From contig NZ_CBVJ010000067.1 of the NCBI RefSeq assembly GCF_000513275.1, positions 1 through 64,000 on the forward strand: a DNA stretch of 64,000 nucleotides. Reading direction: 5' to 3'. Positions 42,822 through 51,448 of this stretch are shown one piece after another. A model generated the notes under the pieces. The model saw only the letters and a list, made by a program, of their open reading frames with translations, made no database searches and was not told the origin of the DNA. The position numbers and the translations under genes are program-made. Origin of the DNA: Paenibacillus gorillae. Its GTDB lineage: Bacteria; Bacillota; Bacilli; Paenibacillales; Paenibacillaceae. How positions within the stretch are numbered: the first letter of the stretch is position 1; each line of letters opens with the position of its first letter.

Positions 42822-44480
42822 CTATTGATTGGCCGTAAATAAGCCGACAGCCCGCTGCAGCTGCAGACGAATGGAAATCGGATTGTAAGGAATCCACTCA
42901 TCCAGATCTAGCACATGCACGTTCCCCTGCCGTACAGCTGGAAGCTCCTCCCAATGACCGGACTTGAATACCGTTTCAGAATGCTCAATCGAGCCTTTTA
43001 TATCGGGAAAAATAATGACAAGCATCCGATCTCCCGCGTATTCTCCAAGCTCCGAGAGGTCAACGGGTATGGAATGAAACCGGTCTCCAAGCTTGTCCAT
43101 CTGCTGCTTAACCTTTGCCGGGGGGTTAAGACCTAGTGATTGATAGATCACATAACCAAAATTGCGGTTTCCATAAATAAATAGCTGCTCCGGCTTAATG
43201 ACAACGATCGTTATCGTCTCATTCACTGCCTTGCTTTGCTTGACAAGTGAACGAGCCGCCTGTTCCTCCAGCTCGAATTCCGCCAGCCATTGCTCGGCCC
43301 GCTCCTGCCGTTGAATAATCTGAGCAATAATGCGTAAATGCTCCTTCCAGCCCATATCCATCCAGGATACTTCCGCAACAGGTGCTATAGCCCGTAAATG
43401 CTCCGCATGGAAACCGGATAAATCCAGATGCTCCTGAGCTCCGATTATTAGTTCAATATCAGCTTCGAGCAATAGAGACTTCACCTGTTCAATGGAACTA
43501 TTGATGTTGATAAAGGTGATCGACTGCGGCGGCTGCAAATCTGATGTATGGACGTATTCGCTGCTGTCGGAAATGATGATAGCCGGCTCCAGCCCAAGCA
43601 GCAGCAAATGGCTGGCGTAGGGCGAGAGCAGTACTGCTACACGCTCGAACTTTCTGCGGTTATAGCCTGAAGGCGAAGCTCCAGTCTGCTGCTTGAACCG
43701 GCGGCTCAAATAAAATTCATCCTTATAGCCGACTTTCAACGCAATTTCTCTAAGCGTTCCCGATCCGCCAATTAACAGCTCCTTGGCCCGGTGAACACGA
43801 AGACGCGACAAATAATCACTTGGCGAGAAGCCGGTCATTTGTTTGAACAGAATCGAATAATGCGAGCTGCTGACGCCCGCGATTTCGGCTAATTGCTCGC
43901 GCGTTATTTTCTCGCTGAAATGGTTCTCCAAACAGGCAATGCTCCGTTCCATAGAAGGCTGCTCGCTTCCCGCGTACTTGGCCTCCTGCCCCTGCAACAG
44001 CTGCAATATAATCTGATGAAATATAATTTGGTTTTGCACATGGCGGATTTCATTCTCAGGAAGCCGGTGGACATATAGTTCCTCCACATGAGCTGCAATG
44101 GCCGGTTCATTGGGCAGAAAATAAACGACGGAATTGGAGGCCGCCTCGCTCTTCTGCATCATGGCTCCCGCATTCAGGGAGCTTGCTCCCTCCCGCGCAC
44201 GGATGGCCAGCGTGTACGCATGAAGCGGATGCGCGGAACTTGCGGTCAGCTCCGCCTCGCTGTATGCCGGAAGCAAGATAACGCTGCCTTCCGTCACCTC
44301 ATACACTTGATCGCTTGTCTTCAGGCTGCCTTTGCCGCTGACGATGGCAATCAATACCGATAAGTGCTCATGTATGTGATGTAGCGGACGGCTCGAGGTG
44401 CTGTAGACCGAATGAATGCTGTCAGCTGTATATAATGGAAAGTGGGACGCCTCCCATTCCGGGACAATCCTGTTGTTCAC
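42822..44480 (-). CDS. AraC regulator fused to a siderophore-binding domain (Btr-like)
   Basis: A 552-residue Btr-type regulator. An N-terminal cupin sensor (about 1-165) precedes the AraC DNA-binding domain (about 175-280; GVSSSHYSILFKQMTGFSPSDYLSRL trimmed to GVSSSHYSILFKQMTG, and KVGYKDEFYLSRRFKQQTG). The C-terminal half (about 285-552) is a siderophore-binding-protein-like domain without a signal peptide, with LLEADIELIIGAQEHLDLSG and IAPVAEVSWMDMGWKEHL. It probably activates the binding-protein gene downstream when siderophore enters the cell. It is the third AraC/binding-domain module in the window. Confidence 0.9.
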   Translation of the reverse strand: MNNRIVPEWEASHFPLYTADSIHSVYSTSSRPLHHIHEHLSVLIAIVSGKGSLKTSDQVYEVTEGSVILLPAYSEAELTASSAHPLHAYTLAIRAREGASSLNAGAMMQKSEAASNSVVYFLPNEPAIAAHVEELYVHRLPENEIRHVQNQIIFHQIILQLLQGQEAKYAGSEQPSMERSIACLENHFSEKITREQLAEIAGVSSSHYSILFKQMTGFSPSDYLSRLRVHRAKELLIGGSGTLREIALKVGYKDEFYLSRRFKQQTGASPSGYNRRKFERVAVLLSPYASHLLLLGLEPAIIISDSSEYVHTSDLQPPQSITFININSSIEQVKSLLLEADIELIIGAQEHLDLSGFHAEHLRAIAPVAEVSWMDMGWKEHLRIIAQIIQRQERAEQWLAEFELEEQAARSLVKQSKAVNETITIVVIKPEQLFIYGNRNFGYVIYQSLGLNPPAKVKQQMDKLGDRFHSIPVDLSELGEYAGDRMLVIIFPDIKGSIEHSETVFKSGHWEELPAVRQGNVHVLDLDEWIPYNPISIRLQLQRAVGLFTANQ

Positions 44481-44641
44481 AAATAAGCCTCCATAACCAT
44501 TAAGTGTGAATGTATTTCATTCTTTTGACGTATTCTTGTCTAAAGGCCGTATAAGGGTGCACGGAACGTTTTCCTCTATTATAATGGATAAGCTGGCTCT
44601 TTTCAGAACGGGCTGGTGAATATAAATTAGGAGCAGCTCAA

Positions 44642-46105
44642 GTGCGGACACATCCCATCTACCTTTTACGTATTACTGGACTTTTAGACGGCATTTCATT
44701 ATTAGTTTTGCTTGGTATCGCTATGCCCTTGAAATATATTTGGGGCATCGAGCAAGCGGTCACCATTGTTGGAAGCATTCACGGAGGCATTTTTAGTCTT
44801 TATGCGCTGACGATCTTATATTCAGCTTTACGAGTAAACTGGAACCTGCTTTGGCCAGCGGCAGCGGCTGCCGCAGCCTTCGTCCCTTTCGGCAACTTTC
44901 TGCTGGACTGGCAGCTCAAGAAGGCACAGACGAGGTACTCGATAAAGCCGTTCAACTACAGCCTGCTCGTGTACAGCATCGTATTCTTCTCCTTCTTTGA
45001 TCTGTTCTCGCAGCTGCCGGTTATGAGCACCTTTGCCGCATCCGTCGGCGCAAGCTCGTTTGTAGCAGGCTTTGTTATCGGGCTCTATTCGTTGTCCAAT
45101 ACGATCGGCAATATTTTATCCGGTATTATGACCGACAAAATCGGGCCGTTCAAAATTTTAATGGCCGGCTTGCTGCTATCCAGCGGCGCTCTGCTGCTCT
45201 ATCAATTTGTAGAGGAGCCATCCTTCCTAATTGTCGTTCGCTTGCTGCACGGCTTTGTCGCCGGCTTAATCGTTCCCGCGGCATTTACTTTCTCTGCGAA
45301 TACGACCAAAAAGGATGAACAGGGGAAAAAGGTTGCTTTTACCGGTACGTTTGTAGGACTTGCTGCTATTATCGGGCCTGCATTCAGCGGAATTATGGCA
45401 AGCAAGACTTCTGTTCCTTTTGTGTTTATTTGCGTAGCCTCACTAGGGCTGGCACTCGCTATTCTGTCGGCTATTTTTCTCAGCAAATATAAAATACCGA
45501 AAAAAGAGCAGCAATCTGCTTCCGCTCCATCGTCGGCTTCGTTGTTTAATTCCGGTGTAATCAAAGCTTATAGCGGCGCTTTTTTCTTAATGTTCTCGCA
45601 AGGCGTCATCGCTTATTTGCTGCCTTTGCACATTCAGACACTGGGCTATGACTCCAGATTAAGCGGCACGCTGATGAGTACGTTCGGGATTATTGCGGTA
45701 CTGATCTTCGTCCTTCCAACAAACAGAATATTTGATCGTGTTGCGTCCTCCTGGACCATGGCTATCGGCATCGGCTTAATGGGAATCAGTCAGCTGCTGA
45801 TTGGCCAATCGACGACGACCTTAACGCTGTACATCGTACTTGGTCTTTACGGAGTCGGCTTCGCCTTCTTGTTCCCGTCAATCAATACGCTGCTCATACA
45901 AGCTGTGCCTGCAGAGCTTCGGGGCAAAGCTTACGGTTACTTCTACGCATTCTTCTCGTTGGGCGTCGTTGCGGGCTCTTCCGTATTAGGCTGGTTGTCG
46001 CTCGGTATCATCGACGGGTTCAGGTTTACCGGCCTCGTGCTCTTGCTGTTTGCCGTTATTGCTGTTCTTGGCAGACAAAGAAAACAGATGTTGACTAACG
46101 AGTAA
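44642..46105 (+). CDS. DUF3817 domain fused to an MFS transporter
   Basis: A 487-residue protein joining two units. Residues 1 to about 95 are a small three-helix DUF3817 (YdzA-like) membrane domain (RITGLLDGISLLVLLGIAMPLKY, trimmed hallmark GLLDGISLLVLLGIAMPLK; NWNLLWPAAAA). From about residue 105 a complete 12-helix MFS transporter follows, with motif A GIMTDKIGPFKILM and GFVAGLIVPAAFTF. It starts at GTG 44642 behind GGAG. It is divergent from the Btr-like regulator. By analogy with YmfD-type exporters beside siderophore genes, it may secrete the siderophore; that is inference. Confidence 0.83.
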   Translation: MRTHPIYLLRITGLLDGISLLVLLGIAMPLKYIWGIEQAVTIVGSIHGGIFSLYALTILYSALRVNWNLLWPAAAAAAAFVPFGNFLLDWQLKKAQTRYSIKPFNYSLLVYSIVFFSFFDLFSQLPVMSTFAASVGASSFVAGFVIGLYSLSNTIGNILSGIMTDKIGPFKILMAGLLLSSGALLLYQFVEEPSFLIVVRLLHGFVAGLIVPAAFTFSANTTKKDEQGKKVAFTGTFVGLAAIIGPAFSGIMASKTSVPFVFICVASLGLALAILSAIFLSKYKIPKKEQQSASAPSSASLFNSGVIKAYSGAFFLMFSQGVIAYLLPLHIQTLGYDSRLSGTLMSTFGIIAVLIFVLPTNRIFDRVASSWTMAIGIGLMGISQLLIGQSTTTLTLYIVLGLYGVGFAFLFPSINTLLIQAVPAELRGKAYGYFYAFFSLGVVAGSSVLGWLSLGIIDGFRFTGLVLLLFAVIAVLGRQRKQMLTNE

Positions 46106-46120
46106 TATTCAACAAAACAA

Positions 46121-46161
46121 ATGAGCCCCAATCCTTAATAAGGATGAGGCTCATTTTTTTA
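46121..46161. terminator. Bidirectional terminator between MFS and Drr-type genes
   Basis: ATGAGCC...ATCCTTA and TAAGGAT...GGCTCAT form a stem followed by seven T on the plus strand. It lies between convergent genes. Confidence 0.88.
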
Positions 46162-46177
46162 TTATCCAGACCCTACT

Positions 46178-46993
46178 CTACGTCCGGCGCATATAAGCGC
46201 GAACCGTGATGGGCGCAAACACGGCAACAATAACTGCTGCACCAATCAGGGAAATGCCTAAATCCCAGCCTGCGGTTCCGTTATTCGTTAATTCCCTTAC
46301 TGCCGATACGAGATGTGAGATCGGATTAATGTTGACGAACCATTGCAGCCAATTCGGCATCGTGTCGACCGGCACGAAAGCGTTGGACAGGAAGGTGAGC
46401 GGGAACAGCACAATCATCGATATGCCTTGAACGCTGGACGCTGTACGGGCGATGACGCCGAAGAAGGCGAAGATCCAGCTGATCGACCAAGAACAGAGAA
46501 TGACAAGAAGTGCAGCAAGCGCTACATAACCAAGTCCGCCTTCAGGACGGTAGCCCATAATGTACCCCATGCCAAAGGTCAGCACCGTGGCAATCGTATA
46601 CCGGATCGTATCTGCGAGCAGCGCACCCGCAAGCGGAGCAATTCGTGCAATCGGAAGCGACTTGAACCGGTCGAATACCCCTTTATCCATATCCTCGCGC
46701 AGTTGAACACCTGTCACAATGGAGGTTGTAATGACCGTCTGTACAAGAATACCGGGAATGATGACCGGCAGATAGCTCAATACATCCCCAGAGATAGCCC
46801 CGCCAAAAATATAAGTGAACATGAGGGTGAAAATAATCGGCTGGAGCGTAACATCGAACAACTGCTCCGGTGTACGCCGAATTTTCAGTACACCTCGATA
46901 AGCCATCGTTAAAGAATTACGCACCGCCTGGCCAAAGCTCGTATGGTTTTTCAATTTGCGGTCCGCTGCAGCATTTACTTGTGTACTGTTCAT
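46178..46993 (-). CDS. ABC-2 permease, daunorubicin-resistance type (DrrB-like)
   Basis: A 271-residue permease with six helices. The N-terminal region RTPEQLFDVTLQPIIFTLMF and the conserved interfacial segment REDMDKGVFDRFKSLPIARIAPL match the DrrB family, which exports aromatic polyketides or related drugs with its DrrA ATPase. PLTFLSNAFVPVDTMP and the NPISHLVSAVREL helix near the C-terminus are also typical. It overlaps the ATPase stop by four bases. No antibiotic biosynthesis genes are seen, so it is probably a self-standing resistance pump. Confidence 0.9.
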   Translation of the reverse strand: MNSTQVNAAADRKLKNHTSFGQAVRNSLTMAYRGVLKIRRTPEQLFDVTLQPIIFTLMFTYIFGGAISGDVLSYLPVIIPGILVQTVITTSIVTGVQLREDMDKGVFDRFKSLPIARIAPLAGALLADTIRYTIATVLTFGMGYIMGYRPEGGLGYVALAALLVILCSWSISWIFAFFGVIARTASSVQGISMIVLFPLTFLSNAFVPVDTMPNWLQWFVNINPISHLVSAVRELTNNGTAGWDLGISLIGAAVIVAVFAPITVRAYMRRT

Positions 46994-48006
46994 ACTGTGG
47001 CTTCCTCCTTCTCGCGGGATGCCGGAGCATCTGTGGCACCATGGCCTGTAATGGATAAAAATACCTCATCAAGAGTTGGTTTCTGAACGCTCATCTCCGC
47101 CAGGGAAATTCCAGCCGTCCGCAAGGCGATAAGCAGATCTGTTACAAGATCGGCATCAGCCATCGGTGCTGTAATTTTACCCGCTTCGGGAGATACGACA
47201 GATTGAATTTGAAGAACTTGCTCCACGATCTGGCGGGCTTTCTCAATATGCAGCGGATGCTGGACGCTCAGATGAAGCGATGAAGTGCCAACTGACGATT
47301 TCAACTCGTCTACCGTCCCTTCGGCTACGACTATCCCCCGGTCGATAACGGCAATCCGGTCAGCTAACTGATCGGCTTCCTCCAAGTATTGCGTGGTAAG
47401 CAGAACCGTTGACCCTGTTTTTACCAGCCGGCGTATCGTATCCCACATCTGAGAGCGTGTACGCGGGTCAAGGCCTGTCGTTGGTTCATCCAGGAAAATG
47501 AGCGGAGGCTGCGCAATAAGACTTGCAGCCAAGTCCAACCGTCGCCGCATGCCGCCGGAGAAATTGCGGAGCGGCCGCTTCGCCGCCTCGGACAATCCAA
47601 ATTCCTCGAGCAGATCAGCAGCCTTGCGCTTTGCTTCTGCCCGCCCCAGCCCCAGCAGCCGCGAGAAAATAATCAAATTTTCAGTTGCGCTGAGCGACTC
47701 ATCGACCGAAGCATACTGCCCAGTCACGCCAATCAGTTGGCGGACGATCTGTGACTCCTTTTCCACGTCATGCCCGAAAATACGCGCCTTACCGGCATCC
47801 GGTCTGAGTAGGGTTGCCAGCATGCGGATGGTCGTCGTCTTCCCGGCGCCATTTGGCCCCAGTACGCCGTAGATCGAGCCCGCCCGCACGTTCAAGTTAA
47901 CGCCATCGACCGCCCGATTGTCGCCAAACATTTTAACAAGACCATGCGCCTCAACGGCCCAATCTCCGTTGTTCGGCTCCAGTCTTTTCGTCTGAATTTG
48001 CCCCAT
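46990..48006 (-). CDS. ABC ATPase, daunorubicin-resistance type (DrrA-like)
   Basis: A 338-residue ATPase with the DrrA pattern: Walker A GPNGAGKTTTIRMLATLLRP, signature FSGGMRRRLDLAASL, Walker B PPLIFLDEPTTGLDPRTR, H-loop LLTTQYLEEADQLADRI. The C-terminal extension (about 225-338) includes KPTLDEVFLSITGHGA, a DrrA-type regulatory motif. It energises the permease encoded downstream. The start at 48006 has GGAGG upstream. The region 48007-48128 holds its promoter but no operator that I can identify. Confidence 0.91.
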   Translation of the reverse strand: MGQIQTKRLEPNNGDWAVEAHGLVKMFGDNRAVDGVNLNVRAGSIYGVLGPNGAGKTTTIRMLATLLRPDAGKARIFGHDVEKESQIVRQLIGVTGQYASVDESLSATENLIIFSRLLGLGRAEAKRKAADLLEEFGLSEAAKRPLRNFSGGMRRRLDLAASLIAQPPLIFLDEPTTGLDPRTRSQMWDTIRRLVKTGSTVLLTTQYLEEADQLADRIAVIDRGIVVAEGTVDELKSSVGTSSLHLSVQHPLHIEKARQIVEQVLQIQSVVSPEAGKITAPMADADLVTDLLIALRTAGISLAEMSVQKPTLDEVFLSITGHGATDAPASREKEEATV

Positions 48007-48128
48007 TGCAATTCCTCCAATATTTCTGAATTTAATGCCATCCTAACTCCGCTTTTTAAACTGAATTTAAACGATCCGGAAAGTGAGCGTATTCATTCAG
48101 AATAAATAAAAGCCCCAATATGTAACGA

Positions 48129-48178
48129 AACAAAGAGAGAGAATATCCATAGTGTGTAATGGATACTCTCTCTTTGTT
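48129..48178. terminator. Terminator after the immunity-like gene
   Basis: AACAAAGAGAGAG...ATCCAT and ATGGAT...CTCTCTCTTTGTT form a long, nearly perfect stem. It lies 48 bases beyond the stop at 48226. Confidence 0.82.
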
Positions 48179-48225
48179 ATGTTATTTATTTAAGTTGACT
48201 TAGCAGTCAATAGTATTACCCATAC

Positions 48226-48684
48226 CTACCGTAACGATAAATCTATACTTACTTGTACAGCATTTAACAAAGCCTCAGATTTAAGTTCTTTTCCAAGATA
48301 AATTCCTTTATCAGTCAAATGTTGATAACTGCCACCATGTTCTCTTTTTGTAGGATATACGATGTACCCTTCATCCTTGGACCAATACATAACGATTAAT
48401 TTCTTACCTCTCGTTGCAGCAGCCCAATTCTTGCCGCCTAGCTTACTCGGTATAGCGTTATCTTTTGTAGGAAATTCAGGAGGTTGTTTTGCAAAACAAT
48501 TGTTTAAGGTTCTTATTACTGCTTGAAATAACTCCTCTTTTAAAAAAGGCAAAGGAATACTTTCAACAATATCAATCAACACAACTCCTAGTTTCTCATG
48601 CCATCCATTTGGTACAAGAAAGGCTTCGGTTCCCTTTTCATCATAATATAGATAAATATGCTTAAATAGGAGGCCACTATCCAT
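48226..48684 (-). CDS. Small protein resembling contact-dependent-inhibition immunity proteins
   Basis: A 152-residue cytoplasmic protein. The start at 48684 is set by AAGGAGG; a longer frame to 48750 has none. The C-terminal half (KLIVMYWSKDEGYIVYPTK, then GGSYQHL, then SEALLNAVQVSIDLS) recalls CdiI-family immunity proteins, but the match is from memory and weak. No toxin or CdiA/Rhs-like gene is next to it, so it would be an orphan immunity gene. It is AT-rich relative to its neighbours, as expected of a transferred cassette. Treat the function as unproven. Confidence 0.55.
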   Translation of the reverse strand: MDSGLLFKHIYLYYDEKGTEAFLVPNGWHEKLGVVLIDIVESIPLPFLKEELFQAVIRTLNNCFAKQPPEFPTKDNAIPSKLGGKNWAAATRGKKLIVMYWSKDEGYIVYPTKREHGGSYQHLTDKGIYLGKELKSEALLNAVQVSIDLSLR

Positions 48685-48880
48685 TTGTTGCCTCCTTCTA
48701 AGAAATCGGTTTACATAATCTACGATGGCTCGCAGAAAATCAACTCCCACAATTAAAACGTCATACGAATTATTTTAACACATATTGGAACTAACTGTCT
48801 GATGGCTTAAATCAACACCAAGTGTAAACAGAACCAAGTTAAAAACAATCCATAATTTGAACTAATTGTTGTTTCTTAAT

Positions 48881-48907
48881 AGAAAAAGACGTGCCAAATA
48901 GCACGTC
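48881..48907 (-). terminator. Terminator of the esterase gene
   Basis: GACGTGC and GCACGTC pair around CAAATA; on the minus strand TTTTTC follows. It lies 67 bases beyond the stop at 48974. Confidence 0.85.
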
Positions 48908-48973
48908 AAATCCTCTGTCATAAGTTCCCCAAGGCTCATTAATAGCTGTCGTTTCACTTCTATATTGTGCAAA

Positions 48974-49948
48974 TTACAGCAGCTCCAAAGCTTTCAATAA
49001 CGCATGCTCGCTTGACCGGGCGCCTTCTTTCGAATAATGCGCATCCGGGAACATCGGCGATAAATGATGATACCCTGGGTATACATGCAGCTCTACTAAG
49101 ACACCGTCGTAGGTCAACTGCTTCGTAAAGAGCAGAGCTTCATCAATGAATAAATCAACTGTACCTATATTAATATAGGTCGGCGGCAAGCCGGCTAATG
49201 ATTTTGCACGGGCAGGCACGTAATACTCGCTTTCCTCTTCTTGACCAGGCTCATGGCCTAATACCGATTTCCAGCCAAAATAGTTGCTTCGGTTGTTCCA
49301 AATATACTCGCCTGCATAGGGATGATCCGGCGCCACACTCGTACGGTCATCCAGCATTGGCCTTATGAGCCGCAAATGATGAATCTGAAATTCCTTCTGA
49401 TCCCGAATATATAAGGCTACGCCCGCTGCTAATCCGGCCCCGGCACTGGTTCCAGCAAGAGCAACCTTCTCCTTATCGATTCCTATTTCCTCTGCGTGTT
49501 CGATGCACCATTTCAGACCTGAATAGCAATCCTGCAGCTGGCTTGGCTGGGCATGCTCCGGCGCCAGGCGATAACCCACCGATACACAACAGAAACCATG
49601 CTTTACCGCAAGCGAGGCATTATTGGTACGCTCGCCCGCCGGACTTCCCATAACCATCCCGCCGCCATGAATAGAATAGTAGAGCGGCAGCTTATCATAC
49701 TTGGACTGCTTAGGCTTAATAATCTCTATTTGAATTGCCAGACCGCCAAAATAGCTGGCTACAGTCTTTATTTCAAGGGTAACTGGGAACTTCTCCGTTA
49801 TATCGATTTGCTGTGCCATCATCTTCGACTGATTTTCGCGTGATTCAATTAGCTTGGAATAGGTAAGATCGGTTGTTGGTATTAAATCAACTGCACTCAC
49901 AATTTCCGGATCAATCAGATGTCTGCTTCTGCTTTGTTGCTCATTCAT
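48974..49948 (-). CDS. Alpha/beta hydrolase, hormone-sensitive-lipase type esterase
   Basis: A 324-residue esterase. The HSL hallmark HGGGMVMG supplies the oxyanion hole, the nucleophile is in GTSAGAGLA, the acid in GTVDLFIDE and the base in YPGYHHLSP. There is no signal peptide, so it acts in the cytoplasm on short-chain esters or similar. YRLAPEHAQPSQLQDCYSGL is a conserved helix of the family. It appears monocistronic. The region 49949-50122 upstream contains its promoter but no clear operator. Confidence 0.9.
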   Translation of the reverse strand: MNEQQSRSRHLIDPEIVSAVDLIPTTDLTYSKLIESRENQSKMMAQQIDITEKFPVTLEIKTVASYFGGLAIQIEIIKPKQSKYDKLPLYYSIHGGGMVMGSPAGERTNNASLAVKHGFCCVSVGYRLAPEHAQPSQLQDCYSGLKWCIEHAEEIGIDKEKVALAGTSAGAGLAAGVALYIRDQKEFQIHHLRLIRPMLDDRTSVAPDHPYAGEYIWNNRSNYFGWKSVLGHEPGQEEESEYYVPARAKSLAGLPPTYINIGTVDLFIDEALLFTKQLTYDGVLVELHVYPGYHHLSPMFPDAHYSKEGARSSEHALLKALELL

Positions 49949-50122
49949 CGTTATCGTTGCCTCACTCTCTTGTTGAATCCAACCTCATTATTTGCCTGTT
50001 TCCATTTGTTTTATTCCGGGGATGCCCTATGCCCCAGCTCGCCTATCGTCACATTTCTATTGTAAGGAGCGTGATAACTCTTCGAAATGATAAAGATGAC
50101 TTAGAATCAATATTGACATAAT

Positions 50123-50156
50123 AAAACACTGATGAAAAGCTCTCACCAGTGTGTTT
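50123..50156 (-). terminator. Terminator of the small HTH gene
   Basis: AAACACTGGTGAG and CATCAGTGTTT-like arms form a stem with an internal mismatch, followed by TTATTA on the minus strand. Confidence 0.65.
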
Positions 50157-50158
50157 CC

Positions 50159-50428
50159 TTACTTTTTATGGGAATAAACGATTCTTTTGATCGTGTCGGT
50201 GGAAAGAAAATAATCGGCTGCCAATTGCTCAATGCTCTTGTTATTCATAAAGGCCATCCGAATGGCGTTATTCCGCTGATCCAGCATCCGTCTTCCGCCG
50301 CTCAGGCTGCCCCAATGTTTATATTCCGTCTGCTGCTTAGGAATGTAAAGCGTCTCCCCTTGCACGTATTTCTGGATTTCGATAATCAGTTCTTCCGGTA
50401 AAACCTTTGATGCATTCGTATATTTCAT
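50159..50428 (-). CDS. CD3324-family small helix-turn-helix protein
   Basis: An 89-residue protein of the CD3324 (Mor-like HTH) family common in Firmicutes. The family pattern is visible: VLPEELIIEIQKYVQGETLYIPK, trimmed hallmark IQKYVQGETLYIPK, then WGSLSGGRRMLDQRN, and a C-terminal helix-turn-helix IEQLAADYFLSTDTIKRIVY. It is presumably a DNA-binding regulator of unknown target. The start has AAGGAG ten bases upstream. It stands alone between an esterase and a TetR gene. Region 50429-50679 shows only its promoter area. Confidence 0.82.
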   Translation of the reverse strand: MKYTNASKVLPEELIIEIQKYVQGETLYIPKQQTEYKHWGSLSGGRRMLDQRNNAIRMAFMNNKSIEQLAADYFLSTDTIKRIVYSHKK

Positions 50429-50679
50429 GGGTTGCCCGCTCCTTATTTTGATAGTGAAAAATAAGGTGCAAAGCCAAACTATTAGGAAAGCTCATTCGTT
50501 CAGCGCTATAGTAAAACGTTTCGCCCCATGCAAAGTATAGCTTTTCTAATAATAGGCTTTGCATGAGTGGAAGCAGTACCAGATAATCTTAAGAGATTGT
50601 CCATCAGTAAGCACCCCCTTTTTGATGATCAAATTATAGCATAATTCCCGCAAAAAAATGAAAACGGCATCGATATAAC

Positions 50680-50716
50680 AAAAAGAACAACTGACCGGGA
50701 TCAGCTGTTCTTTTTA
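50680..50716 (-). terminator. Terminator of the TetR gene at 50728
   Basis: AAAAAGAACAGCTGA and TCAGTTGTTCTTTTT-type arms form a strong stem with a T-run on the minus strand. Confidence 0.88.
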
Positions 50717-50727
50717 TGGGCTGTGCG

Positions 50728-51408
50728 TTACTTATCATTGAGCTGAATACCGTGCAAAGTCGCTTCCAGACCCCATCTAAACCGTTCCTTGAGATCGGTT
50801 TGTTCGGAGAACATTTGGTCATTCAGACTGCTAATGAAAGGAAAACGGCCCGGGTCCGCATTTTTAAACGTTTCTTTGATATCGGACGGCTGCATCGTCC
50901 CATTCTTCCTCCAGGTATTCTTCTCGAATGCTATGGAAGTCACATACAGCAGCAGCAGATCTACTCCCCAAGCTGCAGATTTCGGACTGGCTCCGCCCTC
51001 ATGCAGGGCAGTAAGAATGTATTCGATCAGCTCCATATATTTGTCACCCCGAGGAATCGTGGAAAATGAAATTTCCGCAAGACCCGGCTTCTCGATCAAT
51101 AGAAGGAAGTACGAGCTCAATGCTTCGAATAATCGCTCCTTCCAGGAGCCTTCTCCGGAAGCAGGCAGTACCAGTTCACCTAACCCGAAATCCAATACAT
51201 AGGAGTTTAGCTCTTCCAAATTATTAACGTATACATACAACGAAGATGGCCCTGTATCTAAAGCTTTGGCCACTTTGCGCATACTCATGCCCGCCAAGCC
51301 TTGCTCCTTCAGTAATTCATAGGCGGTTCTAACGATAAGCTCACGGCTAAGAGGATCTTTGGCCGGACGGTCCCGGCGACTCACGATAACCCGATTTGTA
51401 TTGTTCAT
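50728..51408 (-). CDS. TetR-family repressor of the TetX-like/MFS unit
   Basis: A 226-residue TetR protein. I choose ATG 51408, preceded by AAAGAG; the frame from 51471 overlaps the monooxygenase by 23 bases. The DNA-binding part has SRELIVRTAYELLKEQGLAG, then MSMRKVAKALDTGPSSLYVY, and the larger C-terminal domain is of the TetR_C type found in classical tetracycline repressors. It is the last gene of the cluster. Two nearly identical palindromic sites lie at the promoters of the monooxygenase and the MFS pump, which supports control of both by one repressor. Confidence 0.9.
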   Translation of the reverse strand: MNNTNRVIVSRRDRPAKDPLSRELIVRTAYELLKEQGLAGMSMRKVAKALDTGPSSLYVYVNNLEELNSYVLDFGLGELVLPASGEGSWKERLFEALSSYFLLLIEKPGLAEISFSTIPRGDKYMELIEYILTALHEGGASPKSAAWGVDLLLLYVTSIAFEKNTWRKNGTMQPSDIKETFKNADPGRFPFISSLNDQMFSEQTDLKERFRWGLEATLHGIQLNDK

Positions 51409-51448
51409 ATTCTCTTTATAATATAGCGCAGTGAGAAATTCAACATCT

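Noticed and set aside
44481-44641. Fur box between the Btr-like gene and the DUF3817-MFS gene
   Set aside because: The best candidate, TGAATGTATTTCATTC, departs from the Fur consensus at too many positions.
50337-50564. 75-residue minus-strand frame overlapping the CD3324-type gene
   Set aside because: It overlaps a better supported gene in another frame and has no family features.
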